A DNA stretch of 64,000 nt from Himantopus leucocephalus (taxonomy: Eukaryota; Chordata; Aves; Charadriiformes; Recurvirostridae), in the NCBI GenBank assembly GCA_003993805.1, contig RSEF01000003.1, positions 40,964,485 through 41,028,484 of the forward strand. The letters are read 5' to 3'. The notes under the pieces are model-generated. The model saw nothing but the letters and a program-made list of their open reading frames with translations, was not told the origin of the DNA and made no database searches. Of the stretch, positions 12,001 through 24,367 are shown piece by piece (position 1 is the stretch's first letter; every line of letters begins with the position of its first letter). A program made the translations under genes and the position numbers.

Positions 12001-13412
12001 TGCTACTCCAGCTTGAGTGCCCGGCTACATTTTGGTAGAGGAGTACAGGTCTGAGGTTGTCCCCGTGCAGGATTCCCTCTGGACCTGCACCAGCTGGAGG
12101 GCAGAGGGATGGAGCCATTAAGCAGAGGCTGTTTATTTTTAACCAATGCTCTTGCCAATGAGACAGATGGTTATATCTGGTTCCTGCATATCTCATTTTC
12201 AGGAATATTTATATTTCTTTAAGAATTTTGCAAACCTTAAAACTTCCCATAGTCAAATTTAGTTTGATTTAATAAAACTTGAATCCTATGAGAAAAAGAA
12301 AATCGACAGTGATACATTCACATTTTTGGTTGCCTCGTCTCACCAAAGTGCAAAAATGCTTCAGTAGTTACTGGCTGCAGTGTTAGTAGGAATAATAATT
12401 AATAAATCAATTACTGTAGTAATAGTACTGTTACTATTGCTATAGAAACAGATGAAATTTTTATAAATATAAACCTGAAGACCTTTAGTATTCATCTATG
12501 GATACAAATAACTTTCTAGTTACCACTAATATTGTTAGTAATTCCATCAGAGAACAAGCCCACATCTTTCAGTCATGAGCTGAGGTGTACTATTTACCAG
12601 AGATGTTTTCCTTTGGTGGAGACTTGCTAACTTTCCTAAACGATAAACAGAAATTATGCAAGCTTTGATTAGACCTATCAGCTTTCGAAAGGGACTATTA
12701 AAAACAAATTATGCACAAGACTGATGATAGCACCATAGAAGTAGTTCATGTTGTTCAAAGAAAATGGTTTCTGAAATCTGCAATTATATATGTTGCTGGA
12801 AATATTCCCAAGTAAACTTCATTTTTGTAACTCATCCTCAATAGATGTCATTAACATAACCGCATATTTGTAACAATTATCAAGGGAGTATCTGAATTTA
12901 TTTTCACAGCTGGGTAAATAAGGAGCGCTTTCCTGGTGACTGTTGCAGGACTAAGTTCATATTTATCATATTATATTGATATCTTATTAGTCAAACAGTA
13001 CTTAGAGTAACAGCTGTAAGAATAGCTATTTTCTAAAACTCAAGTGATTTTTCTCTGTTTCAGACATCTTCAGTAGAAGCAATTGAGCCGCTTGGTTAGA
13101 CAAACATGTGACAAATAAGCGTACCAGCCTATCTACTATGGCTTTGGTCTGTTCTGCAGCTCTGCTTCTGCTGCCCTGACGTTATTGAAAATTTACTTCG
13201 GTTGATCATTATGCAAGTATGCTGGAGAGATGTAGCTCTGTCTCATAAAATGATTACTCTGGATTTAACTACAGCGCTTTCATTAAGGTTGAAGGAAATG
13301 ATGACTTATCTTTCTAATAAGGCTTAGGACAGGAGACTGTGTCCCTAGCCTGGGAAATTTTCAAATGATCTCAAGACTTTTTCTAGTCTACCTGAGAAGA
13401 AATCTTTAATTG
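9096..13412. other. Long AT-rich stretch without gene
   Basis: I find no supportable coding exon. There is a self-complementary ACATGTATACATGT at 9465-9478 in a CA-rich patch and a perfect hairpin at 10900-10920. A good-looking 3' splice site (TTTCTCTGTTTCAG) ends at 13063, but the following frame closes after 11 codons and no donor is obvious. Confidence 0.4.
10900..10920 (+). repeat. Perfect inverted repeat with paired E-boxes
   Basis: The arms GATCCACCTG and CAGGTGGATC are fully complementary around a single T. Each arm contains a CACCTG/CAGGTG E-box core, the type bound by ZEB and Snail family repressors. The symmetry is visible in the sequence. Any binding is inference. Confidence 0.6.
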
Positions 13413-13440
13413 NAAAAAAAAAAAAAAAAAAAAAAAAAAA
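13413..13440 (+). repeat. Assembly N followed by poly-A of 27
   Basis: A single undetermined base (13413) precedes 27 A residues. The homopolymer probably broke the assembly, so its true length is uncertain. Confidence 0.8.
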
Positions 13441-15472
13441 GAAAAGGTTTTGCACGAGGGATCTTTCAGCCTGCCCCCTGATTTGTCAGGAATCAAGAAG
13501 CGATAGCATTTCGCTATTAGAAAGAATGCTCCTGAAATTTGGGTTACATGTGCGTACACAGTAACATCTGAGCATGTTGTCCCTCCAGTTATGCACTGTG
13601 AGTATAAGAAAATAATCTATTTGCCCTGACAGAGCATTCAGCTGCTTCCTCAGTGTATACAACCTTAATTAGCTGAGACCAGGGCCCAATTTAACTGTTA
13701 TTGTATTGGATAATGCAGCTGTACCTTCCCTCTCACGGAAAACTGTTAAGTGTGATTGAGAGTCCTTATTTCTCAGCCAGGAATGAATCAGGTCACTATA
13801 GTGAAGGAGGAAACCTGTCATCCTGACAGTCTTAAAAACTCCTTTTGTAATATTTTTTATCAGTTTGCTACTTTGTGAAGGAAAAACAGAACCTCAAAGA
13901 AATCTGAATGGGAGGAAACTCTCTCCCAGAATATGAAAAAAGCTGTTGTTTCATGGATGCTCATCCTTAGCAGAGCTATATTTAGATATAAATTACCTTT
14001 TCTCCAGATTGTTAAGTGAATTTACTCTCTCTGGAAGTCTTCTTCATTTAATTTGTTCTTCATGATTATATTCATTAATCTACAGAAAATCTGTCACATG
14101 TATTTTTCAAGCGCATTGTCTTTATAGTTGAAGTAACTATGTTGAATCCTCAAATTAACAATCAAGGTGCCCTCTTAAATGCTCTTAAAGCACAACTGTA
14201 TTCCAAGAAATGACTGTGGAAGTGGTATTGCAGATTTCACTCCCATTTTCACTCGGAAGTTCACAGATAAAATTCACGTTCTGTTTGCACGGAGAAAGTA
14301 ATCTTCCCAAACGTCCTGTTCAACAACCCCCAGAAGAATACCGAAATCAGGCTGGGCTCTTTCTGGCTCCCTGATCTCCAGCCCTGACTTCTGCCATGAG
14401 ACCCTGGAGGAAGGATTGATGCGGCAGCTGGGATGCAGCCCAGACCCAGAGAGGTTTGCTGGCAGTTTCAGCACGCTGCCCTTCCAAAAGGAGAACCAAA
14501 CCCCACTCCTGTTAGGTGTCTGATATTTGACTGACTGCTTTTAGGCACTAGGTCTTCTGAGCAGAAATCGAACAAATTTAGAGGGACACTTTCAGACTAA
14601 ACCAATTTTAAAATAATGGCATTTCATCCACTTAAGTCATCATTTTGGGGTGAACATTTAATGTACTCATGACTGGAGAAGTGAGTCAAAACTAGTGCAA
14701 AGTGGCGTCCATTGTAAACATCACATTTGCTTTTTGTGCAGGAGTTAGGTTTCCTGATAACGTTTGCAGGATACCTCGTTTTAAAGATGCAGGAAGTTAA
14801 AATAGAGCAGTGAAATAAACTTTGCAAGTAAAATCCGGGCACAGGCAGGGATTTAAAAGTGTTTAAACATTTCAGGCTCACTGGTGAAGAAATATTTGCA
14901 GGAAAGTGATAGAAATTTGGCAATAAAGAAGGCTAGTCAGGACTCAGCCTTCACTCTGGGGCATGGTGCGCAAGCGGAGCTGTATATGTGCTACACGGGA
15001 GTGTTACTCGAGGGAACCCAAAGGGTGGACGTACAGCTTATGCAAATCCACATGGGTCTGAGTAACGAACTCATTCTTGACAGACAAGGTAGATTCTGTT
15101 TTCAATTAAAACCAGAAGTTTGCTTAATAACAGTGTATCATATCAAGTTTAAACATCTTCAAATAGTTTGGTCTTGTTTGTTACTTCATTTCACAAAGCA
15201 AATAAGTACATAAGTCTTCATTGTATGACTTAAAAATTGCTTCATTAGGTTCAAATAGTAAAATCCTTTTATGCATATATATTTATTGAGCTCTGTAGCT
15301 TAGTGCTTTTCAGTAACCTTAAGTGTGATCTGGAGAAAATATAAAATGTCCTTATCAGAAAAAAATAACAGATTACACAAAAACTGGTAAAATGCTATAC
15401 GTTACTAAGGACAAAGCAATTATACAGGTTTATCAGAGAGAAATGCATTTTGGCATATCTAAATAAAAAGTC
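13441..15472. other. AT-rich stretch, nothing recognised
   Basis: No gene or mobile element can be supported. The part around 13640-13780, with mixed composition and few simple repeats, has the look of conserved non-coding DNA, but only an alignment could show that. Confidence 0.35.
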
Positions 15473-15745
15473 AGACATCTAGGAGCCAAATAATTTGCAT
15501 ACAAATTCCCCTTGCAATATTGAAACCACAAAGGTGAACACAGTCCCTCAGATGTTTGAGTTTAGGATTGCCAGGAAGAGATATGGATGTGGCAGTCCTG
15601 TGTTGTCANAGACATCTAGGAGCCAAATAATTTGCATACAAATTCCCCTTGCAGTATTGAAACCACAAAGGTGAACACAGTCCCTCGGATGTTTGAGTTT
15701 AGGATTGCCAGGAAGAGATACGGTTGTGGCAGTCCTGTGTTGTCC
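15473..15745 (+). repeat. 136-bp direct duplication flanking a single N
   Basis: Bases 15473-15608 and 15610-15745 are the same sequence with about five substitutions, separated by one N at 15609. The N placed exactly between the copies points to two overlapping contig ends that were not merged. A real tandem duplication is less likely. An ATTTGCAT octamer motif is present in both copies. Confidence 0.85.
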
Positions 15746-17004
15746 CGGTGAGGCTCCTACAGGGCAGGGGCATGCCTGATTCTCCCCACGCTTCACAAAA
15801 GGATGCTGAAAGATTAGAAAAGTTCAGGAAAGAGCTACAAACTTGATTTGAGGTCTAGAGAGAATTAAGAGACTCAGGGTAGTTAATTAGTCTAACACGT
15901 GATGTGATCATGGCCTTCAGAAGTACCTCTGTGGAGAGAAGACTTCCTATAATGACTTCTTTAATTTAGTAAAATAAGGATAATGAAATCCAATGCCTGG
16001 AAATTGAATTTAGACAAATTCAGAGTAGAAATTATATGCAATTTAGTAGCAAGAGTAAAAAACACTGCACCAATTTGCCTAGAAAAATACAGGATTCTTC
16101 ATCCTTTAAAGCTTTCTATCCAAAAGGTAGTCTGTCTAAAAGATACGCTGCAGCTTAAACGGAAGTTATGGTCTATACGTGTAAATTATCTGGCCCTTAT
16201 TATTCAGACTAGATGGCGTTCTGCAATAAAAATCACAAAAGCTGGGAGAAAAATCTTTTAAATTCATCTTGTCATTTGGGCTATAATTGCCCTTGTATAT
16301 GTGGGTGGACAGAAGGAGGGTGTATGCACCCCTGCTTGTATTACTCTGGGTTCATATATATCTGCTGCATAGGAAGCACGAAGTGTGAAAAGTTCTGAGA
16401 TACTCCTTTTATCCTTATTATTGTTGTTGTTGTTTTGCCTTTATATGTTTTAAAAATAAAAACATTCAGATACAAAGAGGTGTTTTGTGATGATTAGCCT
16501 ACACCCACAGGCACAGAGCTTGACAGAGTCCCATATGGTAAGCTGTTTTCATTTTATTTATTTTTACAAAGTTGGGTGTATTGTACTTATTTATTTCAGG
16601 AATATAATTTTGGTGCTTAAATTTATGTGGTTTTTTTTTTTTAATTATTGCTTTTTCATATGACAGTCTGCGAAACTGGAGAGGTGAATACGGGAGTTTC
16701 ACCTGCTATTGGCCAAAAGAATAAGCGTTTGAAATTATCTGTAAAAGGCTACTGCTAGGGATTTGCTGTGTTTGTATGAGGGAAGGAAAGCAGGCACAAG
16801 AGGCAGAAGTAGCACTGCCACCAGCAGACAGGAGTCAGTGATGCCCAGTAAGTCTGCAAGAAACGGCAAGAAAATGATGTTTCTTTTAAGAATGCACTGC
16901 CTGCATATTTCTGAACCTGAAATATGAAATCTGTATATTCTGATTCTGAAACTGTTAGCTTTTATGAAATTCTGTTTTGCAGGAGACAGTTTCTTTTTTT
17001 TTTT
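15746..17004. other. AT-rich stretch ending in a T tract at a gap
   Basis: No gene is recognised. The last 13 or so bases before the gap are almost all T, which probably caused the break in assembly. Confidence 0.4.
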
Positions 17005-17104
17005 NNNNNNNNNNNNNNNNNNNNNNNNNNNNNNNNNNNNNNNNNNNNNNNNNNNNNNNNNNNNNNNNNNNNNNNNNNNNNNNNNNNNNNNNNNNNNNNN
17101 NNNN
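17005..17104. other. Assembly gap of 100 N
   Basis: Exactly 100 undetermined bases, a conventional placeholder length. The real missing length is unknown. Confidence 0.97.
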
Positions 17105-20100
17105 TGTGAAACTCTGATCCAAAAAGCAGTGAAAGATTCGGAAAGCAATGAAAGATTCACAGGGCTAATACCCAAAAGCACGAGAAGGAATATGGCTTTG
17201 CAAGCCCAGCTGATAGGCTTGGCTGCACTGGTTGCAGACCAGAAGTAGTTCTGGGAGCAGCTGCCAAGACTGTTTTTCTCTAGAAATTATTTAAAAATCA
17301 TACATAACGCCTGTGAACTTCTTCCAAGGAGCATACCCTAAATGCGAATTCATGGATCCATGTTCCCTCTTAAGCCATCCCTTCTGGAGGGGTAGTGATC
17401 ATGTCCCACCCCTTGCTGAGAAGGGCATTTAATGTACAAATCTGCATGAGTTTTCTAAACACTAACAGAAACTGTGTCTGTATTTTATGAGAGTCTGAGA
17501 TGAAAGCCCACTAGTGGGTACATCTCGCAATTTAGTTTCATCCAAAAAAAATCCCGGTTCACATGTTGTGAGACTGCTCTGTCATGGCAGGTTAAACCTT
17601 ACTAGATGGAGACAATCAGGAAATTCACTTTTCTTGACCTGAACCAATATGTGAATGTCAATATACCTCAAGTATAGACACACATGCCTCTAAATCGGCC
17701 CAAGTGTTACCTAGAAGCTAGACATCGAGATGTTCAAATTGCAGCAGGTATTCAGAGGAGAAGAAGTTAAGATGCTTAGCTAATTTCTTCATGTGGGACA
17801 TGTAAATAAAATTCAGACATTTTTGAAATTAGTAGCAAATTAGTTCAGATGGCAATTTTGAATTTATTCATCTGAATTTTACTTGCACTTTGTGCAAATT
17901 ATGTCATTTTTTAGCTCTTGCCTTCAACTTTATACAGGTAACAGCTTTAGTAGTGTTTAAATCTACAGAGTTTGCCACACTGACCTTTCAGACAAATTTT
18001 AAGGAGTCATCAGGTTACAACAAATGGTGTTCTGTCATATGGCTTCAGAAGGATTTAAAACACAAAACAGAAAAGAAAAAAAAGGGGGGGGGGCATATGG
18101 CAAATCTGCAGCATATTTGATTATCTTCCCTTAACAAAACAGGCTATTACTATTTCTCTTAGGATTAACATCCCGCATGGAATTTAACATTTGAAGAGTT
18201 TGGTCTGCATAATCCTTGGTAAATCCATGGTGTTGTTTTGGACGTTTTCCCCTAAAATAGGTAAATCAAAATCCTTATTAATTTTTATTGTGGAAAAGGA
18301 ATTTGTTCTGATCTGCCTCAAAGTTTAATCAGACGTACCTCCAACAGAAACAGACACAATGAATAAAAAGAAGGCATTTAACCCTTAAATGCACTGCTTT
18401 TTTTGCCTTTTTTTTTTTTTAGACATCTTGTTATCAATAGTGGCAGGATAACTGAACATGACTTTGGCCACATTAGTTCTGATCATAATAACCTTCATTA
18501 TCTGGACACATTGTTCATTTAAGGGCAGCTTCTTTGGGTATTAACTGTAATATTTTCAAATGCTGCTTTAGCATGTAATTACATCATCTACAGAAAAGGA
18601 TGGCTTATTCCTTTTACGGCATTTTGGAAATACAGAAGATAAGGGGAGAGAGATACTTTTCCAATAAATCATTCTTTTTAAATATTTAAATAACATATCT
18701 TGATACTTTTGTGATAAAATCTTGGTATTTCATAAAATGTCTTCTGTTAGCCCAACACTGTCTTTTAACTCCATCCTTCAGCTATTTATAGACCATCATG
18801 CTTTTACCATCCCACTCTCCTCAGCCATCTGTTAATAGAGGCATATACATGTAGGACTTTTTCTTTTGTTTCACTCCATCTTTTCATTTTTCCCAGTTGT
18901 CCGATACCTTTCTCTATCAAGCAAGCAAGCACACAGAAGTGAGCACAACAAAAGCAGATCTCAAAAACTCAGGAAGGAAAGGAATTAAACCCACTTTGGG
19001 GCAGACCCAATGTAGTTCTGTTTCCACAGAGATCAAAACCATTGAAAAGGTGGTTGCACGGGGGATTTGGAGAGGTCCCTGCTGTGTCCCATGTTCCAGG
19101 GTTCGCTGTGAAACCCTGAAGTCTCAGATCCCAATCCCAGAACACCAGACCCTGGCAACTCAGGGTAAGGGGAAACAGGTGCTTGTTGAGTAGGTCCTTA
19201 CGTCTCTCAAATCTTTATCTACCTGCTAGGTTAGCGATCTGCTTGTTTCTTTTCTAACCTTCTTACAAATTGAACTCTGTGAAGTATTTGCACTCAACCA
19301 AACAGGGTTGGTGAGTGGCTCTCTGTCCGCTTTTGCTTTATGATTCATTGGCCATGGCCTATTCCAGGAGCTGTGGTATGCTGTGGAGAACTGGTACAAT
19401 TGTAACATCTGCATGTGACCTGTGAGTTGACATGCGTTGCCAGAAATCTATGGCAAAAGCTATGTACACATGAACGTCCACCTTCCCCTGGAGCTCTGTA
19501 AAGGCCCCTGAGCTCTGCACATCCCCATCTGGGGGTCCCTCACTTGCTTCAGCTGCGCATCAAACTCAGCTGCTTGTCCTTACAAACACTGGCTCAGCAA
19601 GGAAGACCTGAACACAGGCTCTCCAAGGAGTGTCATGTGAAGATAAAGATTAGAAAGGAACGAAAGGAATTAAAATCTTGAGCTGCTTCTGATCCTGTTT
19701 TATTCCCCTTCAAATCAACCAAAAGCTGCTATCACTCCATTTCCAAGGGGCAATACATAAAAATACATATAAAGGCCTTGTACTGGAAGAAACCAAACCT
19801 TTTAGTGTTCCTCTACACTCTTCCAGCACTCTTCTTAGGCACTACCTGTCAGAGGCAGTAGGAGTGTACTCACCTGCCTGAACCAAAACACATAGTACAG
19901 GGACAATGTAAAGTGCTATGACTAGGCATGGTCCAGCAGGGTCCCATGACAATGAAGGAATGAAAAGGGTTGTAGATGAGTCCATGAAGTTAGACCAACT
20001 CTGTAACAGGAATATGATTATTTTTAAAAAATCTATAAATATTCATTCTGGACAAAAGGATATTAGGTGATTATAATTGCAGATGCTCTCTGGTCGATAT

Positions 20101-23100
20101 TTGACTGAAGAAAGCAATCAGCAAGAAAATATTAAAATGAGTAATAACGAGTACAGATTTTTTTTTAATTTAAATTAACACAACTTTGCAACAACCTGCA
20201 TATTTAGGGACAACAGTTGAATGTTACCAACAGATTTGAAAGCATAGTGAAATGCGACGGATGCATATGGCAACTTCCTTATCTTCTAATAGAAAAATCA
20301 TTAATGATAAGACAGTGAATTAAGTCATGTGGCCAGACAGAACAACTGAGTTCCTAACATTAATTAAAGTTATAGTGGCTTTAAACTCAGAATCCACCGT
20401 TTCGCCATTTCAGTCTGGCAGGTAGTATAATGTAGTTATTATTTTTGCCCTACATATGCAGCGTCCTTGTCAAAATAATAGAATCTAAACTGAAATTAGA
20501 AATTTCATGTTCGGATGGATCAAATTAACCTGAAAAAATAATTATGTGAGCATACTTTATTTTCTGATTCTGTACGCACATGCTCTCTCCAAAGACAGAA
20601 AGTAGATATCATATGGACTGTAACTCTTCCACTTGAAAGCCAACGCTTCCCTCTCAAAATAGCTCAGAAAAGGCTATGCAGCCTTGAGTGCTGCTTATCT
20701 GGAGAAGTATAGCATATGTCATCACACCTACATTTACATGTCTAGAGCCAGAACTGGAAACCACTGTCCTATGTTAGACCTACTGCTTCTCTAGAAAATG
20801 CATAGTGATCTTCTGCACAGAAGAAAGACTCACATCAGTTTGCATGCGTTAGACAGTACAAAACACTGATAAGTGGAGTGTGACTGAAATGCTACTTCTT
20901 TTTAGTGTAGAGACAGCTTTACAGAGCTTTTCAAGGCTTTGAAATCTAAATTTGCTCCACATAGAAGCTGTCTCTCTTCTCTTTGATGTCATCAGTACAC
21001 AGATATGTGGTCCTAACACAGAGTTAACTGATAACAAAAGTATACAAGGAAAATACAAGTTTCTTGTATCATCTCATTGCAATCAATACAACCATATTAA
21101 TGAAAATATTCTTTTTTAAAATTTTGGTCATCAAGAATTGTTGCATAATATCAAATCCCTGAATAGTCTGTAGGATTCATTCTAACACATTCAAGGTTTT
21201 TCCTGCCCCTTAATGGCTTTTTTCATGAAAACATATTCAAAACTCTCCATCTAGAAATGTTTGATCACAATGAACACCTTTCTGTGTCCATACTGGCATT
21301 TTTGGATATGGCTTGAACTGTCAGCTACAGAGATGATTTCATACATTGTCACAATTTTCACTGCGGCAGGGGAAATCATCAGCTGTTATGTAGAAACACC
21401 ATCATCACATCTCATTGCAGCTTTTGGAGACATAGCAAGTGCTTCGTTTTCTCACTTCTGAAATTTGAAGTGACAATGTTAGATTGATACAGCTTGTGTG
21501 CCAGAAGTGGATCAAAGCAAAAGAAACATAAAAATCCAGACCTGTACTGCTCAACGGCAGAAGTCAGCATCCAGGTGCTTGCCAAGGAGACATGGCTAGC
21601 TCAGACACTTCCCCCAGTTGATCTTTTCTAGTCCAAATCATTTTGACAGAGAAGAGTCGGGGAGCGATGAAGCACACAGTTATATCAGTTTTATTGTCAG
21701 GGCTGAGGGGCCAGATTCATTAGGTGAAGTTTACATGTTGAGTAGCTGGAGGTGGTCACCTCTTCAGGGCTGAGCTTCATTCACAGCAGGACATAGGGCT
21801 GGAAAAGAATTACTCTGGGCTCGTTCCAGTGTATGAAGAGAAAGCACATGGAAAATTCCTCGATTATTCAGATGTATTTTTTATAGTATTCAGAAGATCA
21901 AAGTTAAAACCCTGAGCTGATGTGAGATCAGAGTATTTCGAGCAAGACAGACTATATTTTCCACTCTCCAAAACACACTCTTAATAAAGAGGAGGTGTAG
22001 CATGAGCAAACTCATTACTTGGCCCAGAAGGAACTATTAAGAGTTGAATTTCTGCAGAAATCATGGAATTAAACTATTTTCTGAAGTTTTTTGGAGGCCA
22101 CAGGGAAATTATTTTTCTAAGGAGAATACTGAATATGAGTAGCAAATAAAATGAATAATTCTTATTTCATCTATGCAAGTTGATCAAATTGGATAGCTGG
22201 TGGCTATACATGAGAAGGCAGGCAAAGATTTAAACTTACTTTTGAGTTGTTTATGATTTGCATGATTTTGAATAAATAATAAAAGAATTTAAGACAGAAT
22301 GGATTTTGGAAGAGTGTTAATAGTAACGGAGACTGGAAGTTCTGCAGAGTCCTAGGGGCCAAGGCTGTGCTATTCAAGCAAGATGTATGAAATATGAATT
22401 GCGTGACACTAGGTCCTCTCATTTTAGAAGCAGGATGATTTTCTGACTGCTGAATTAGAACAGGAGTTTCAATTTTTGTTTTTAAATTGTTAATACCTTA
22501 ATTACTGAAAAGCTTATTCCACCAGTTCAGTGGGGTTAAATGAGATGGAAATGTCAGAGAAATGAGTATCACAACAATACAGAAAAAAATTACGATCAGG
22601 TATGCCTCCCTCCCAGACTCCCTGCAGGTTTTCCTCCTATCAGAAAATTTAGGTTCAAGATAGTTAACAGCACCGTGGCCTGCATTACCTTTCCATGTAA
22701 AGGCTGCAGAGTCAGCCCAGGATGGCAGGGGGGAGCAGCGCTCCTGTCACCTGCCCCAAAAGCTCCCTCCTTCCTCCCACCCTTTGGTCACAAACACCAA
22801 ACCCCAAATTCTTTCAGGTTAAGGGTGAAGGAGGATATGTTGTGGTGCTCATCCTTCCATGTGAGTGGGAAGATGATTTGAGACAGCAAAAAGGCAAAGA
22901 AGGAAGGGCAAACCATTTATCTGACTACTTGCTTTGATAGATTGTGTAATAAATAATTTGGTAGGAGGAATGTAGTGGTTAGCCAGCCAAAAGCACTAAT
23001 GCTTTGGAAGAAACTATACATCCAAAATGAAAAGTGCACTTCATCTTGGGGACAGTTCAAGACTGCCTAATGCCATAAATAAAGATTTGTTTTGTGTTTT

Positions 23101-24151
23101 TAGCTTAAAATGCAGCTGTTTTAAGAAACACTTAGAATCATCATAGCCACCATTATCTGATTTCTATTAATGTTCCTGAATTGTTGTCATCACTAATTAT
23201 CTACAAAGAAGGCAGAAGAAAAGCTTTATTTAAAAAGAGTTGTTCTAACCCTTCAGTGGATCTAAAACTTAACTGGAGGATGCAAAGAGAAAATTTGGAG
23301 GCAAGTACAACCAAACAGAGCACTGTATAACAAATGTGCCTGGCTGGGGGAGTGATGAGAAGTCCTTCAGTACAAAGCGGGAATGTGTTGGAGGTAGCTC
23401 TTGCAGATGTAGGAAAGCTGGGAGTCAAGAATGCGCTAACATAAATTGCCCAACAGGTCAAGGGAAATCAATGCAATTGCAAGCTTCTTTTCCCTCCTCT
23501 GCCTTACTGTAAAAAAACCCCGGGTTAATCAGTAAAGAATTTTGTTTTAATTTGTTTTTCCAAGCCAAGGATGCCTGTACTTAGTGACTGGGGCAAAGAG
23601 CACAAACCAGAAAGAAGGTAGACACAAAACAATGTCTAGTTAAATTAATTTATCTGTTTTCTTCACTGCAATCTTCATCGGGACATCAGGGGGACAGAAG
23701 AGACAAAAGTGATTAAAATAAGGCTGGTAGGAGCAAAGAACCTGGCTGTGGGGCTGCAACTCAGCTAAGCTCAACTAAGTCAGAAAAAATAATTTAAGAG
23801 GGGGAAAGAGCTGCTTGGTTCACCTTCCTTACAAGCTTTATCTTTTTCTCCTATTCTGGAAAATGATGATCTTTTCTTGCACCAAAGCAAGCAGCAGCCG
23901 TCAGCTTTTTTGGACCACAGATTGTTCTGAGAGAAGCTCTCAGTAACTCTTGCTGAAGTGAAGGGTGGCTCTGCATGGAGGGAAGACATCCAGAAAATTA
24001 CTTGGTAGCCTCATGGTGTGGGCTGTCACGTAGGAAGGGGAGATTTTTACTCCCCACCATGTTCTAACAACTGCATGTGAAGGAAGTTATTGAACAGGAC
24101 TAGATGGTTCAGGAGACTGATTAAATATAATCTGTAATTTTTTGCTTGCAG
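17105..24151. other. Seven kilobases without a recognisable gene
   Basis: Scattered open frames below 115 codons on both strands look random. A purine tract that ends in ten G residues lies at 18071-18093, and a T13 run at 18408-18420. A GC-richer patch at 22590-22800 is open in two plus frames but has no convincing splice context. I see no mobile element. Confidence 0.4.
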
Positions 24152-24367
24152 CATCCAATTTAAGTCTAGGTGAAGCTAGCTGGGAGTGCAAGAAAGCTCT
24201 TCAAAAGGCATCAAGCATGACCATGATTGATCAATGGGGGTTCTGCTATGCCTCAGCAAGGTTTAAAGACACAGGCTTCCCAAAAGTAGTAGAAAATGGA
24301 GAAATCAGTATTAATGGGGCAAATCAGCCCTTTGCTTGGGAATTTCAACATGAATACATTTTCCCAG
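24152..24367 (+). other. Candidate internal coding exon, 72 codons, phase 1-1
   Basis: The segment follows TTTTTTGCTTGCAG (acceptor, AG at 24150-24151) and ends at CCCAG|GTAGGT (donor at 24368). It is 216 bases long, open throughout in one frame and starts and ends in phase 1. Symmetric 1-1 exons are typical of extracellular modules. The peptide begins SNLSLGEASWECKKALQKAS and ends in WEFQHEYIFP, and it has two cysteines. I do not recognise a family. An open run of this length between fair splice sites will sometimes occur by chance in a window this large. Confidence 0.2.

Noticed and set aside
13064..13210. Strong acceptor at 13062-13063 with an 11-codon frame
   Set aside because: No good donor follows, and the frame closes too quickly to separate it from chance.
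15548..15796. Open frame crossing the single N at 15609
   Set aside because: It exists only because an unmerged contig overlap repeats the same sequence.
16735..17248. Open frames that run through the 100-N gap
   Set aside because: The unknown bases are counted as open. The real sequence and length are unknown.
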